From assembly GCA_030835185.1 (NCBI GenBank), contig JAUQWL010000006.1, positions 1 to 34,375 of the forward strand: DNA of 34,375 nucleotides. The letters run 5' to 3'. The translations under genes were made by a program, and so were the position numbers. This stretch comes from Solirubrobacterales bacterium. Lineage in GTDB: Bacteria > Actinomycetota > Thermoleophilia > Solirubrobacterales > 70-9. The notes under the pieces are model-generated. The model was given only the letters and a program-made list of their open reading frames with translations. It was not told where the DNA came from and ran no database searches. Shown one piece after another: positions 26,781-34,375 of this stretch (position 1 is the first letter of the stretch; every line of letters begins with the position of its first letter).

Positions 26781-28178
26781 ATGTCCGACGCAGAACCAGA
26801 CGCGCCCCGACAGCGGTTCAACTCCGAGTCCGAGGAACTGCTCGTCGAGACGTTCTTCACAAAGCCCGCTCCCTCCCAGGTGCTGCCGACCGAAGGCGTG
26901 ACCCCGAGGGCGGCCTACAACATGGTCAGCAGCGAGATGATGCTCGACGGCGATCCGGACAAGAACCTGGCCACCTTCGTGACGACTTTCATGGAGCCCG
27001 AGGCCCGGATGGTCATCGCCGAGAATCTCCACCGGAACTACATCGATCACGCCGAGTACCCCCGGACCGCGAAGATCTCGAAGCGCTGCGTGCGCATGAT
27101 CCACGATCTCTTCAATGGACCAGAAGGTCAGGACTCGCCCGGCACCGCCTGCGCCGGATCCTCCGAGGCGGTGATGCTTGGTGCGCTCTCGATGAAGTGG
27201 AACTGGAAGAAGCGTCGAAAGGACGCCGGCAAATCGGATGCGACGCCGAATCTGGTCTACGGCGCCGACGTGCATGTCGTCTGGGACAAGTTCTGCCGCT
27301 ACTTCGACGTCGAGCCGCGCGAAGTCCCCGTTCCCAAGGGGAAGACGACGATGGTGGCCGAGGACTTCAGGGGCCAGATCGACGAAAACACGATCGGCGT
27401 GGTCGGAGTCGTCGGCACCACCTTCACCGGCCAATGCGACGACATAGTCGGCATCGACGCGATGCTGACCGAGCTGAAGGGCAAGGGCCTCGAGGTTCCG
27501 ATGCATATCGATGCGGCCTCCGGCGGATTCGTCTTCCCGTTCTCCCACCCCGACTTCGAGTGGGATTTCCGGCTCGATTCAGTGGTCTCGATCAATGCTT
27601 CCGGCCACAAGTTCGGCCTCGTCTACCCCGGAATTGGCTGGCTGGTGACCCGCACCGACGAGCAGGTTCCCGAAGAGCTGATCTTCTACGAGGATTACCT
27701 GGGAGAAAAAGACGCGACCTTCACGCTCAACTTCTCCGGCAGTTCCTCCTTCGTACTTGCGCAGTACTACCAGTTCCTGCGTCTGGGTCACAACGGCTAC
27801 AGCTCAGTGGTCAGATCGATGACCAAGAACCGCCACGCGCTGGCCGACCAGCTCAGGGAGATGGACGCGATCGAGGTCTTCGACGACGACCGTCCCTGCC
27901 TGCCGCTGCTGATCGCCAAGACGAGGGATGACGAGCCCTTCGACAGCAACGACCTGGTCGGCGAGCTCGCGCGCCGGCGCGGCTGGATGGTCCCGGCCTA
28001 CCAGTTGCCGCCGGACAACGAAAACGACCGGATCATGCGAATGCTGGTCAAGTTCAACCAGACCAGGGAATTGGTCGACGCCCTCAGCGACGATTTCGAG
28101 GCGTCGATCAAGTACCTCCGCCACAAGGGTGCTGGAAAACACCCCGAGCCACCGACACACACCGGTCACGGCTACTGA
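26781..28178 (+). CDS. gadB: glutamate decarboxylase (PLP-dependent)
   Basis: GTACAGSSEAVMLGALSMKWNW, MHIDAASGGFVFPF, SINASGHKFGLVYPGIGWLVTR, LNFSGSSSFVLAQYYQFLRLGHNGY; SD GAGGAG at 26771. Confidence 0.96.
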   Translation: MSDAEPDAPRQRFNSESEELLVETFFTKPAPSQVLPTEGVTPRAAYNMVSSEMMLDGDPDKNLATFVTTFMEPEARMVIAENLHRNYIDHAEYPRTAKISKRCVRMIHDLFNGPEGQDSPGTACAGSSEAVMLGALSMKWNWKKRRKDAGKSDATPNLVYGADVHVVWDKFCRYFDVEPREVPVPKGKTTMVAEDFRGQIDENTIGVVGVVGTTFTGQCDDIVGIDAMLTELKGKGLEVPMHIDAASGGFVFPFSHPDFEWDFRLDSVVSINASGHKFGLVYPGIGWLVTRTDEQVPEELIFYEDYLGEKDATFTLNFSGSSSFVLAQYYQFLRLGHNGYSSVVRSMTKNRHALADQLREMDAIEVFDDDRPCLPLLIAKTRDDEPFDSNDLVGELARRRGWMVPAYQLPPDNENDRIMRMLVKFNQTRELVDALSDDFEASIKYLRHKGAGKHPEPPTHTGHGY

Positions 28179-28349
28179 GGCCGCGCAAGCGTGCCCAATC
28201 CGGGATCCCACCCGAGGAGGGCAACAGGAGGGATCGCACCCCGACCCGAACAGGGCTGCAAACCGGCCCGACGAGAATCAACCACCTATTCAGCGCGACT
28301 CGGCAGTCAAATTCCACGCGGGAGGGCCGCCCGCCCCCTCAGCCAACGA

Positions 28350-28378
28350 GAAAGCGCCCCCCGAACGGGGGCGCTTTC
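28350..28378. terminator. bidirectional intrinsic-terminator-like hairpin between convergent gadB and acyl-CoA dehydrogenase gene
   Basis: GAAAGCGCCCCC-CGAAC-GGGGGCGCTTTC: 12-bp perfect stem, 5-nt loop; A/T runs lie within the stem base on both strands. Confidence 0.75.
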
Positions 28379-28423
28379 GTAAACGCAGCGCCTCTGCCGA
28401 TGGGCAACAGCCCACCACCTGAG

Positions 28424-29698
28424 CTACCGGATGTGGTGGCCTGAGATCGCCCGCGAGATGACGATCCGCTGGATCTCCGAAGTGCCCTCGAAGATGTCGT
28501 AGATCTTGGCGTCGCGGTGCATGCGCTCGACGGGGTACTCGCGGGTGTAACCGTTGCCCCCGAGGATCTGGATCGCCCTCTCGGTGACCCAGGTGGCAAC
28601 CTCGCCACTCTTGAGTTTGGACATCGAGCCCTCGGCGTTCTCGAACGGGACCTGGTTGCGGCCCATCCAGGAAGCCCTCCAGACCAGCAACCTGGCAGCG
28701 TCGATCTCGGTCTTCATGTCGGCGAGAGTGAAGGCGATCGCCTGGTTCTCGACGATCGGCTTGCCGAACTGCTCGCGGCCCTTGGCGTACTCGAGCGCAT
28801 ACTCGTAGGCTGCGCGGGCGATTCCGATCGCCTGGGATCCGACCACGGGGCGTGACGCCTCAAAGGTCGCCATTGCGGCCTGACCCTTGCTCTTCTTGCC
28901 CTCACGAACCCGGGCGAGGCGCTCGTCGAGCTTCTCTTTGCCACCGAGCAGGCAGTTGCCGGGGATACGGCAGTCGTCGAGGTGGACGTCGGCGGTATGC
29001 GAAGCACGAATGCCATGCTTCTTGACCTTGGCGCCCTGCTCGCAGCCGGGGGTGTTCGGCGGGATGATGAAGGCGGCGTGGCCGCGCGAGCCGAGGTCGC
29101 GGTCGACCGAGGCGATCACGACGTGCACGTTGGCGATGCCGCCGTTCGTCGCCCAGGCCTTCTGCCCGTTGATCACCCATTCGTCTTTGGCTTCGTCGTA
29201 CTTGGCCGTAGTGCGGACGGCAGAGACATCGGAACCGGCGTCCGGTTCGGAGGAGCAGAAAGCGGCGACCTTGACGTCGTCCTCGGTGCCGAAGCACTGC
29301 GGAATCCATTCGCCCATCTGTTCCGGTGTGCCCTGGCCGAAAATCGAGGCGACGGCGAGCGTGGTGCCGAAGATGGCCATACCGATTCCGGCATCGCCCC
29401 AGAAGATCTCCTCGTTGACGATCGGCATGCTGAGGCCGCTCTCGTCGGCGAAGAACTGGGCGATGCCCTCGAACCCGTAAAGCCCGATCTTGGCGGCTTC
29501 CTGGACCACCGGCCACGGAAACTCCTCTTTCTCGTCCCACTCGTGGGCGGCGGGACGCATGACGTTCTCGGCGAATCCGTGGGCCCACTCCTGGATGTCC
29601 TTCTGGTCCTGGCTCAACTCAAGGCTGAAAGGAGGCTTGTCGGAGCTGTCTGAAACCTGCTCCTGAACCTGATCTGGAAGTTCCGTAGAAGTAGTCAT
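28424..29698 (-). CDS. acyl-CoA dehydrogenase
   Basis: AAFCSSEPDAGSDVSAVRTTA, WVINGQKAWATNGGIA, ILGGNGYTREYPVERMHRDAKIYDIFEGTSEIQRIVISRAI (catalytic Glu context). Confidence 0.94.
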   Translation of the reverse strand: MTTSTELPDQVQEQVSDSSDKPPFSLELSQDQKDIQEWAHGFAENVMRPAAHEWDEKEEFPWPVVQEAAKIGLYGFEGIAQFFADESGLSMPIVNEEIFWGDAGIGMAIFGTTLAVASIFGQGTPEQMGEWIPQCFGTEDDVKVAAFCSSEPDAGSDVSAVRTTAKYDEAKDEWVINGQKAWATNGGIANVHVVIASVDRDLGSRGHAAFIIPPNTPGCEQGAKVKKHGIRASHTADVHLDDCRIPGNCLLGGKEKLDERLARVREGKKSKGQAAMATFEASRPVVGSQAIGIARAAYEYALEYAKGREQFGKPIVENQAIAFTLADMKTEIDAARLLVWRASWMGRNQVPFENAEGSMSKLKSGEVATWVTERAIQILGGNGYTREYPVERMHRDAKIYDIFEGTSEIQRIVISRAISGHHIR

Positions 29699-29704
29699 GA
29701 GTCG

Positions 29705-29710
29705 ATGTTA
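29705..29710 (-). promoter_or_regulatory. candidate -10 element TAACAT, 6 nt before ATG of acyl-CoA dehydrogenase gene
   Basis: Minus strand TAACAT-cgactc-ATG(29698). Confidence 0.5.
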
Positions 29711-29783
29711 CATGGATTCATGACACGGTCTGGAGTCCTGTGAGGCACGTCACGCGAAGCGATGGGGGCGGCTGTGACCCGGG

Positions 29784-32700
29784 TCAGGCGGCGCGGGCGC
29801 CACTCTGGCCGAGGATTTCATCGAGTTCGCTGCTGAGGCCGGGCGACCGGCGGACCCGGTAGTCGGGTCCGAGCTTGAGACGACGTTCGCGCCCGCCATT
29901 GATCATCACGAGGTGGACATCGGAGTCGCCCTTGTGATGCTCGAAGATCGATTTGATCTCTTCGAGCGTGTCCAGCGAAAGGCGGGCAGAGTCGACCTTG
30001 AGAGTGAAAGGTTCGTTCTTCTTCTTCTGGGCTTCGATGGCGCGGGCGATCTCGTCAGGGCCCGGGTCGAAGGCAACTGCCTCCTGGGCGACGATCTTGG
30101 TGCCCTTCTCGGTCTGGTCGACCCGTCCCTTGACCAGGATCACCGCGTCCGGCTGGATCGCACTCAGCTTCTCGGACTCGCCCGCCTTGAAGACGATCAG
30201 CTCTACCTCGGCCTCGATGTCGCTCAGAGTGGCGAAGGCCATCTGACCACCGCTCTTGGTGCGCATCTTGCGGTACTCGGTGACGATGCCGCCGATCTTG
30301 ACCCAGGAGCCGTCGTCCCGGGATGGAAGCTCGGCGATGCCGCAGTCCGACCGGGCGAGAATCGCCTCACGCAGCCCGTCGAGCGGATGCGACGAGAGGA
30401 AGGTGCCGAGGGTCTCCTTCTCGAGCCTGAGCAGTTCTTTCTGCTCGAACTCGGATTCTGAAATCGATGTGTGCCGGGCCGCAGCGGCGGCGTCCCCCGA
30501 GCCGTCGCCCATGTCGAAGATCGATCCCTGCCCGAGATGCGCATCCGACTGGGCTTTGTTGCCGGCTGCCTGGACCTCGGGCAACGCTTCGAGCATTCCC
30601 CGGCGGGAGCCGGGCAGGGAGTCGAACGCCCCGCACTTGACCAGGCACTCGATCGCACGTTTGTTCACCGCGCGCGAGTCGACCCTCTCGCAGAAATCCC
30701 AGATCGATGAAATCGGCCTGTCCTCGCGGGCACGGATGATCGCCTCGACCGCCGAGTAGCCGACGTTCTTCACCGCATCGAGTCCGAAACGGATTCCTTC
30801 GTCGGTGACGACGAAGCCGTGGTCTGACTGGTTGATGTCCGGTGGGAGTACCTCGATGCCCATGTCGGCACAGCGGCTGATGAAGAACGGGACCTTGTCC
30901 TTCGTGCCCATGACCGAGGAGATCACCGCAGCCATGTACTCAGCGGGGTAGTTCGCCTTCAGGTAGGCGGTGCGGTAGGCGATCAGTGCGTAACAGGCGG
31001 CGTGAGACTTGTTGAAGGAGTAATCGGCGGCAGCCTCGTTGACCGCCCACAGGTTCGCGGCGGTTCGCGGGTCGGTACCCGAGGCGGCCATACCCTCCAT
31101 GTATGCCGGCTTCATCTTCGCCATCAGGCCGCGTTTCTTCTTGCCGATCGCCTTGCGCAGATCGTCGGCTTCCGACGGCGAGAACCCGGCCATCTCTTTG
31201 GCAACCGCCATCAGCTGCTCCTGATAGAGGAAGCATCCGTAAGTCGCTTCGGTTATCTGTCGCAGCCGCGGGTCCTGGTACTCGACCGTGTCCGGATCCG
31301 CCTTGCCCCGGGCGTAGCGCGGGATCTCCCCCATCGCTCCGGGGCGGTAGAGCGAGACCAGCGCCGTGATGTCATCGAACTCGGTCGGTACGACACGCTT
31401 CATGGCTTCGCGCATTCCGTCGGACTCGAGCTGGAAGACTCCGGTCGAGTCACCCCGGGCCAGCATTTCGAATGTCTTCGCATCGTCGAGCGGGATCGTG
31501 CCGATGTCGATCTCTTCATTCCTCGAACGCCGGATGATGTCGATTGCATCGTCGATCACGTCGAGGTTCCGAAGGCCGAGAAAGTCCATCTTCAGCAGGC
31601 CCATCTCCTCGACCGGCCCCATCGCGTACTGGGTCACGGTCTTGAAGGTCTTGACCGGGCGACCGTTCTCATCGCTCGCGGCGGGGGCCGATTTGTCTTC
31701 GACCAGCTGGAGCGGCACGATTTCCTTGAGTGGGCGGCCGGAGATCACCACCGCCGCGGCGTGGACCGAGGTGTTGCGGATCTTGCCCTCGAGGCCTCGT
31801 GCGGTGTCGATCACCTTCTTCGCGTCGGGGTCGCTCTCGTAGGTCCTGTTCAACTCCTCGCCGGGCTTGAGGCAGTCCTCGAAGGAGGGCGAACGACCCA
31901 TGATCGGCTCGGGAATCTGCTTGGCGAGCTGGTCACCCATCTTGTAGTCGTAGCCGTGGACTCTGGCGGAATCCCGGATCGCCGCGCGGGCCGCCATGGT
32001 TCCGAAGGTGATGATCTGGGCGACCGAGTCGCTGCCGTACTTCTCGGTGACGTACTGGATCATCCGGTCCCGTCCCCGCACCGAGAAATCGATGTCGATG
32101 TCAGGCATCGACTTGCGTCCGGGGTTGAGGAAGCGCTCGAACAGGAGCCCGTGCTCGACCGGGTCGATGTCGGTGATACCGAGTGCGTAGGAGACGACCG
32201 AGCCGGCCGCCGAGCCTCGTCCCGGGCCCACCGCGATGCCGTTTTCCTTCGCGAACTTGATGAAGTCCCAGACGATCAGGAAATAGGACGGAAAGCCCAT
32301 CTCCTCGATCACCCCGAGTTCGAACTCGAGACGCTCGACCGCCTCCGGGGGCGGCGGATCGCCGTAACGGCTGCGCAGGCCTTCCTCCGCGAGTCGGCGG
32401 AGCATCACCGACTCGGGCACGCCGCCCTCGGTCGGATAGTCGGGGAGGAGAATCTCACCGAGCGGGATCTCGACGCTGCAGCGCCCGGCGATCTCGAGGG
32501 TCATCGGCACCGCCTCGGGCCACTCGGCGAAGGCCGCGGTCATCTCGTCGCCGTCCTTGAGGTAGAACTCGTTCGTATCGAAGGTCATCTTCGGTGCGTC
32601 GAGCGTCGACTTCGTCTGGACGCAGAGCAAGGCTGTGTGGTTGTCGTAATCCTCGCGGCGCAGGTAATGGACATCCGCGGTTCCGACCAGGGGGCGCCCG

Positions 32701-33311
32701 ACCTCGCGGGCGATCCGGGCGATCTGCGCATTCGCCTTGTCCTGGTCACCGATGCCGTTCTTCTGGATCTCCATGTAGACCTGCTCGGCACCGAAGACCT
32801 GGATCAGCTCGTCGAGGTGGGCGCGGGCGTCGTCCGGGCGGTCCTCCACCAACCGCTTGACGAACCTCGCCTGCAGGCAGCCGGTCAGACAGATGACGCC
32901 TTCGGAGTGGCGATCGAGAAGCTCCATGTCGATGTTGGCCTTACCGCGGTGATAGCCCTCGAGAAAACCCTCCGAGCTGAGAGCGACCAGGTTACGGAAG
33001 CCAACATCGTTTTCGGCCAGCAGGGTCAGGTGGTTTCGCTCGTAGCGGGGCATCTCCTTGACCGAATGCCGGTCGTCGACGTAGTACGCCTCGATGCCGA
33101 GAATCGGCTTGACGTCGTTTGCCCTGCAGGCCTTGTACATGTCGAGGGCGCCGTTCATCACGCCGTGGTCGGTGAGGCTGAGGGCCGGCATGTTCAGCTC
33201 CGCCGCCCTGGCGGCCATCTGCTCGATGTTGCAGGCACCGTCGAGCACCGAGTGCTCGCTGTGAACGTGAAGGTGGGCCACCTGGGCCCCGGATGGGGTA
33301 CCGGAATTCAT
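29784..33311 (-). CDS. dnaE: DNA polymerase III alpha subunit; start refined to ATG 33311
   Basis: PHP N-terminus VAHLHVHSEHSVLDGACNIEQMAARA; GPGRGSAAGSVVSYALGITDIDP; NPGRKSMPDIDIDFSVRGRDRMIQYV; YRPGAMGEIPRYARGK; FNKSHAACYALIAYRTAYLKANYPAEYMAA; OB-fold near C-terminus. Confidence 0.96.
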   Translation of the reverse strand: MNSGTPSGAQVAHLHVHSEHSVLDGACNIEQMAARAAELNMPALSLTDHGVMNGALDMYKACRANDVKPILGIEAYYVDDRHSVKEMPRYERNHLTLLAENDVGFRNLVALSSEGFLEGYHRGKANIDMELLDRHSEGVICLTGCLQARFVKRLVEDRPDDARAHLDELIQVFGAEQVYMEIQKNGIGDQDKANAQIARIAREVGRPLVGTADVHYLRREDYDNHTALLCVQTKSTLDAPKMTFDTNEFYLKDGDEMTAAFAEWPEAVPMTLEIAGRCSVEIPLGEILLPDYPTEGGVPESVMLRRLAEEGLRSRYGDPPPPEAVERLEFELGVIEEMGFPSYFLIVWDFIKFAKENGIAVGPGRGSAAGSVVSYALGITDIDPVEHGLLFERFLNPGRKSMPDIDIDFSVRGRDRMIQYVTEKYGSDSVAQIITFGTMAARAAIRDSARVHGYDYKMGDQLAKQIPEPIMGRSPSFEDCLKPGEELNRTYESDPDAKKVIDTARGLEGKIRNTSVHAAAVVISGRPLKEIVPLQLVEDKSAPAASDENGRPVKTFKTVTQYAMGPVEEMGLLKMDFLGLRNLDVIDDAIDIIRRSRNEEIDIGTIPLDDAKTFEMLARGDSTGVFQLESDGMREAMKRVVPTEFDDITALVSLYRPGAMGEIPRYARGKADPDTVEYQDPRLRQITEATYGCFLYQEQLMAVAKEMAGFSPSEADDLRKAIGKKKRGLMAKMKPAYMEGMAASGTDPRTAANLWAVNEAAADYSFNKSHAACYALIAYRTAYLKANYPAEYMAAVISSVMGTKDKVPFFISRCADMGIEVLPPDINQSDHGFVVTDEGIRFGLDAVKNVGYSAVEAIIRAREDRPISSIWDFCERVDSRAVNKRAIECLVKCGAFDSLPGSRRGMLEALPEVQAAGNKAQSDAHLGQGSIFDMGDGSGDAAAAARHTSISESEFEQKELLRLEKETLGTFLSSHPLDGLREAILARSDCGIAELPSRDDGSWVKIGGIVTEYRKMRTKSGGQMAFATLSDIEAEVELIVFKAGESEKLSAIQPDAVILVKGRVDQTEKGTKIVAQEAVAFDPGPDEIARAIEAQKKKNEPFTLKVDSARLSLDTLEEIKSIFEHHKGDSDVHLVMINGGRERRLKLGPDYRVRRSPGLSSELDEILGQSGARAA

Positions 33312-33414
33312 GCCCGCCCATAATGGCAACTGGATCTGACGTCACCGCAACCGGCGAAGGCCTGAATCACGGACTTTGCAGGAACACTTCGCGAAGCCAC
33401 GGGCCGGTCGTGCG

Positions 33415-33420
33415 TAGGAT
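33415..33420 (+). promoter_or_regulatory. candidate -10 element TAGGAT, 7 nt before ATG 33428 of the SixA-like gene
   Basis: TAGGAT-gccggtc-ATG(33428). Confidence 0.5.
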
Positions 33421-33427
33421 GCCGGTC

Positions 33428-33865
33428 ATGATCTATCTGCTCAGACACGGCGACGCGGAAGCCGACCATGGTGAAGGGGACGCCGCCCGCGAACTGACCG
33501 GGAAGGGCCGTCGTCAGGCCGACGCTGCCGGGCGGGCAATCGCCCGGCTCGGCTACAGGCTGGACGGCTGTCTGGCCAGCCCGAAAGCGAGGGCACTGGG
33601 CACGGCCCGACTGGCCTGCGCCCACCTCGATCTCGAGCCCGAGATATGCGAACCGATCGCCGACGGCGGCTACGACACCCTGAAACTCGTCGCAGGGCGC
33701 GGCGATCAACTGCTGGTCGGCCACGAGCCGGACATGTCAGACGAGATCGCACGGCTGACCGGCGCCGACGTCAAGTTCAAGAAGGGCGGTCTGGCGGTGC
33801 TCCAGCCAGGGATGCTCAGGGTGCTGATGACACCGGCCGAGCTGGCCGCAGTCGCCGGGAGCTGA
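33428..33865 (+). CDS. histidine phosphatase family protein, SixA-like phosphohistidine phosphatase (alternative ATG at 33419)
   Basis: MIYLLRHGDAEADHG (RHG), ELTGKGRRQADAAG, LASPKARALGTARLA, LLVGHEPDMSDEIARLTG. Confidence 0.88.
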   Translation: MIYLLRHGDAEADHGEGDAARELTGKGRRQADAAGRAIARLGYRLDGCLASPKARALGTARLACAHLDLEPEICEPIADGGYDTLKLVAGRGDQLLVGHEPDMSDEIARLTGADVKFKKGGLAVLQPGMLRVLMTPAELAAVAGS

Positions 33866-33871
33866 CCGGCG

Positions 33872-34375
33872 TCAGCCGGCGCAGACCCAGGCGCCGGGAC
33901 CGTCCTTGGCCCAGATCAGGGCGGCGATCCTGTCCTGCTCCGCCTTCGATGCCTCGTTCGGCAGCCCCTCGCCACCGTAGGCCGCCCAGGTCGAGGGCAG
34001 GATCTGGTAGGCACCGCCCGCGCCGCTCGAAGGATTCAGCGCTGCATAGTTGCCGCCGGACTCGCACATCACGATGTAGGTCGGGATCGCGTACGGGCCG
34101 CCGAGCTGTGCGGCGACCTCTGCCTCGGCCTCGAGCGCCGACTTTGCCTCCATCTTCCGGATCCGTTCCTCCCAGCCTTCGATGTCAGACTTGAGGGAGT
34201 CGATTTCCGACTTGCGGTTGGCGCTCAGCGAGGCAAACCGGGCGGCGCTGGCCTCGGCCTGCGACCTGACCGCAGCGATTTCCGAACGGGCTGCGTCGAG
34301 AGCTGCGACCTCGGCCGCCGCTTCCCGCTCCAGCCCGGCGAGTCTCACAACCGACGTCTTCAGAGAATCGCGGAC
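33872..34375 (-). CDS. C-terminal part of a secreted coiled-coil / transglycosylase-like (RPF-like) cell-wall protein; N-terminus outside window
   Basis: Frame stays open to the window edge (VRDSLKTSVVRLAGLEREAAAEVAALDAARSEI... coiled coil) then IPTYIVMCESGGNYAALNPSSGAGGAYQILPSTWAAYGG...DRIAALIWAKDGPGAWVCAG*. Confidence 0.8.
   Translation of the reverse strand, partial: VRDSLKTSVVRLAGLEREAAAEVAALDAARSEIAAVRSQAEASAARFASLSANRKSEIDSLKSDIEGWEERIRKMEAKSALEAEAEVAAQLGGPYAIPTYIVMCESGGNYAALNPSSGAGGAYQILPSTWAAYGGEGLPNEASKAEQDRIAALIWAKDGPGAWVCAG

Noticed and set aside
28385-28435. tRNA-like D-arm GTAGCTCAGGTGG on the minus strand just after the acyl-CoA dehydrogenase stop
   Set aside because: No acceptor stem, anticodon arm or T-arm (GGTTCRA) follows; the nearby TGGGC-AACA-GCCCA is only a short hairpin. 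Chance similarity.
31002-33323. 773-aa plus-strand ORF antisense to dnaE
   Set aside because: Shadow ORF; dnaE is unambiguous.
1-34375. Search for mobile elements, phage genes, toxin-antitoxin or defence systems
   Set aside because: No transposase, integrase, inverted-repeat-flanked cassette, restriction or cas-like gene recognised; gene content is core metabolism.

Overview
High-GC window, probably actinobacterial and resembling Thermoleophilia/Solirubrobacterales in gene content (lineage is inferred, not tested). It is dominated by core metabolism. In order: a menaquinone cluster (menA 3' end, menC, menD on +; menF on -) with menF translationally coupled to ilvBN; a UDP-sulfoquinovose synthase (SQD1/SqdB) divergent from three envelope-glycosylation genes (two tandem GT39-like membrane proteins and a DUF2304-like + GT2 fusion); a zinc-ribbon membrane protein and type II NADH dehydrogenase divergent from a secreted serine protease; a long, tightly packed minus-strand run gltX / rrf2-cysK-cysE / pcrA-folD-two 4-TM proteins-gatC-gatA-gatB; then nfo, gadB, an acyl-CoA dehydrogenase, dnaE, sixA and a truncated coiled-coil/transglycosylase-like gene. 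I see no CRISPR array, tRNA/rRNA, transposon, phage or recognisable defence system. The observations most worth following up are: (1) a cysteine-free Rrf2 regulator ending in -MYFI, overlapping cysK and next to a CysE without a C-terminal Ile, suggesting a CymR-CysK type sensor; (2) a recurrent TANNNT-(6-7 nt)-RTG arrangement at five unrelated starts, suggesting leaderless transcription; (3) gltX and nfo start codons overlapping head-to-head by 8 bp; (4) the sulfoquinovose / polyprenyl-phosphate glycosylation neighbourhood.
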